64,000 nucleotides of DNA from Nocardioides sp. (GTDB taxonomy: Bacteria > Actinomycetota > Actinomycetes > Propionibacteriales > Nocardioidaceae), in NCBI GenBank assembly GCA_002729525.1, contig PBYI01000009.1:206044-270043 (forward strand), in the 5' to 3' direction. Under the pieces are notes generated by a model. That model saw nothing but the letters and a program-made list of their open reading frames with translations, was not told the DNA's origin and made no database searches. The position numbers and the translations under genes are program-made. Positions 63,140-64,000 of this stretch are shown here, one piece after another. Every line of letters begins with the position of its first letter. The stretch's first letter is position 1.

Positions 63140-64000
63140 CTAACTGACTGCGGTGTTGGCGTTGTGTTCGGACAGTAGTTCGTACTCGATTGGCGTGCGG
63201 TAGCCGAGCGCTGAGTGCCGTCGTCGGCGGTTGTGGAAGATCTCGATGTACTCGAAAATCGCGTTCGCCAGCTCGACCCGAGTCTTCCACTTCTTCCGGT
63301 TGAGCAGCTCGATCTGCATGGAGGACCAGAAGCTCTCCATCATCGCGTTGTCGAGCCCGTCGCCGACGGTCCCGAACGACGGCAAGAGGCCGGCAGAGCG
63401 GATGTTCTCGCCGAATACCCAGGAGGTGAACTGGGCTCCATGATCGGCGTGAACGATGCCGCCGGGGCCACCGGGCTCGGGGCGCCGGTTGCGGATGGCC
63501 ATGTCGAGTGCGTTCACGACGAGGGTGGAGTCCTGCTTGGAGTCGATGGACCAGCCCACGATCCGTCGGCTGTAGGCGTCCAAGACGGCCGCGCAGTAGA
63601 TCCAGCCTTCCCTCGTGCGGTGTTGCGTGATGTCGGTGACCCACAGCTCGTTGGCACGCAGCCGATGGAACTTGCGATTGACCAGGTCGTCCGCGGTCAC
63701 GACGCCGCGAAGACGCTTGACCCTCGTGGGACCGGGCAGGCCGTAGATGCCGGCCTCGTTCATCAGCGCCCACACGGTTCGGTCGCACACGGTGATGCCC
63801 ATGCCCAAGGTGAGTTCGGCGTGGACGCGGCGGTAGCCGTAGGTGCCACGTGAAGCGACGTGGACCTCACGGATCAACCCGGTCAGCCACTGCCTTCGCA
63901 GCTGGGTCGGGGTCGTAGGAGTCCGCTTGGCTTTGTAGTAGTTCTGCCGGGCCACGCCGAGGACCCGGCAGCAGCGATCGGCCGGGACCCCGGCGTCGAC
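63140..64000 (-). CDS. IS3-type transposase OrfB of a second element (partial, N-terminus outside window)
   Basis: At least 286 residues of a second, different IS3-family OrfB; the frame stays open to the window edge (VDAGVPADRCCRVLGVARQ), so the start lies beyond it. Seen: SRGTYGYRRVHAEL, the catalytic Asp in LWVTDITQHRTREGW, Asp in IVHADHGAQFTSW and Glu in NAMMESFWSSMQIE. It differs from the neighbouring IS in most positions, so it is not a duplicate copy. Only 77 bases separate it from orfA of the first IS, making the two elements abutting or nested. Confidence 0.88.
   Translation of the reverse strand, partial: VDAGVPADRCCRVLGVARQNYYKAKRTPTTPTQLRRQWLTGLIREVHVASRGTYGYRRVHAELTLGMGITVCDRTVWALMNEAGIYGLPGPTRVKRLRGVVTADDLVNRKFHRLRANELWVTDITQHRTREGWIYCAAVLDAYSRRIVGWSIDSKQDSTLVVNALDMAIRNRRPEPGGPGGIVHADHGAQFTSWVFGENIRSAGLLPSFGTVGDGLDNAMMESFWSSMQIELLNRKKWKTRVELANAIFEYIEIFHNRRRRHSALGYRTPIEYELLSEHNANTAVS

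Overview
The window is a high-GC actinobacterial chromosome segment. Gene order, the heavy use of GTG starts and many leaderless promoters fit the Nocardioidaceae (Nocardioides or a relative); this is inference from content, as no rRNA or tRNA gene is present to confirm it. Conserved core blocks include phoH-ybeY-corC, hrcA-dnaJ-rsmE, lepA, rpsT-holA-comEC-comEA and degV-leuS. Coding density is very high, no gap exceeds 300 bases, and many genes in operons overlap by four bases (GTGA or ATGA).

Layout. 1-4050: the start of a siderophore-reductase gene cut by the window edge, a tmsA-tmsB pair likely making 10-methyl branched fatty acids, and a secreted decapeptide-repeat protein. 4175-10312: a degenerate cytidine-deaminase-like protein, SppA, CorC, YbeY and PhoH, the last split by an intein with the features of class 3. 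10419-19896: iron-linked genes (an acyl-AMP ligase/carrier/acyltransferase fusion and a ferric-iron ABC transporter, each behind a DtxR/IdeR-type box) and a SigE-type sigma factor with two GerMN/Gmad2 proteins. 19928-23843: heat-shock control (rsmE, dnaJ, hrcA behind a CIRCE element) and a third iron-boxed gene. 23924-39353: metabolism and housekeeping (MBL hydrolase, DUF3097, hemW, acyl-CoA ligase, MOSC, MFS, two phosphotransferases, lepA, poxB, a glutamate-synthase-like flavoprotein). 39585-48774: rpsT, holA, comEC, comEA, degV, hemerythrin and leuS. leuS has an attenuator with an eight-residue leader peptide carrying three consecutive Leu codons. 48879-56985: SDR, DUF427, a Tat-exported PhoX phosphatase, a Baeyer-Villiger-type monooxygenase, a Tat-lipoprotein intradiol-dioxygenase-like protein, and a tatA-tatC-tatB operon.

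From about 57,000 to the right edge lies a genomic island with less extreme base composition and Shine-Dalgarno-led genes. It holds a compact divergent cassette: a C5 cytosine DNA methyltransferase facing a GHKL (MORC/Hsp90-like) ATPase, whose stop overlaps the start of a Rossmann-fold methyltransferase-like protein. No ordinary restriction nuclease can be seen. This is the best candidate for a poorly described, probably anti-phage, system. An IS3-family insertion lies beside it and has removed the 5' end of an excisionase-like HTH gene; a second IS3-type transposase runs off the edge.

Across the window at least 16 genes have a TANNNT -10 box 6-8 bases before the start codon, predicting leaderless mRNAs. 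This pattern helped choose several starts.
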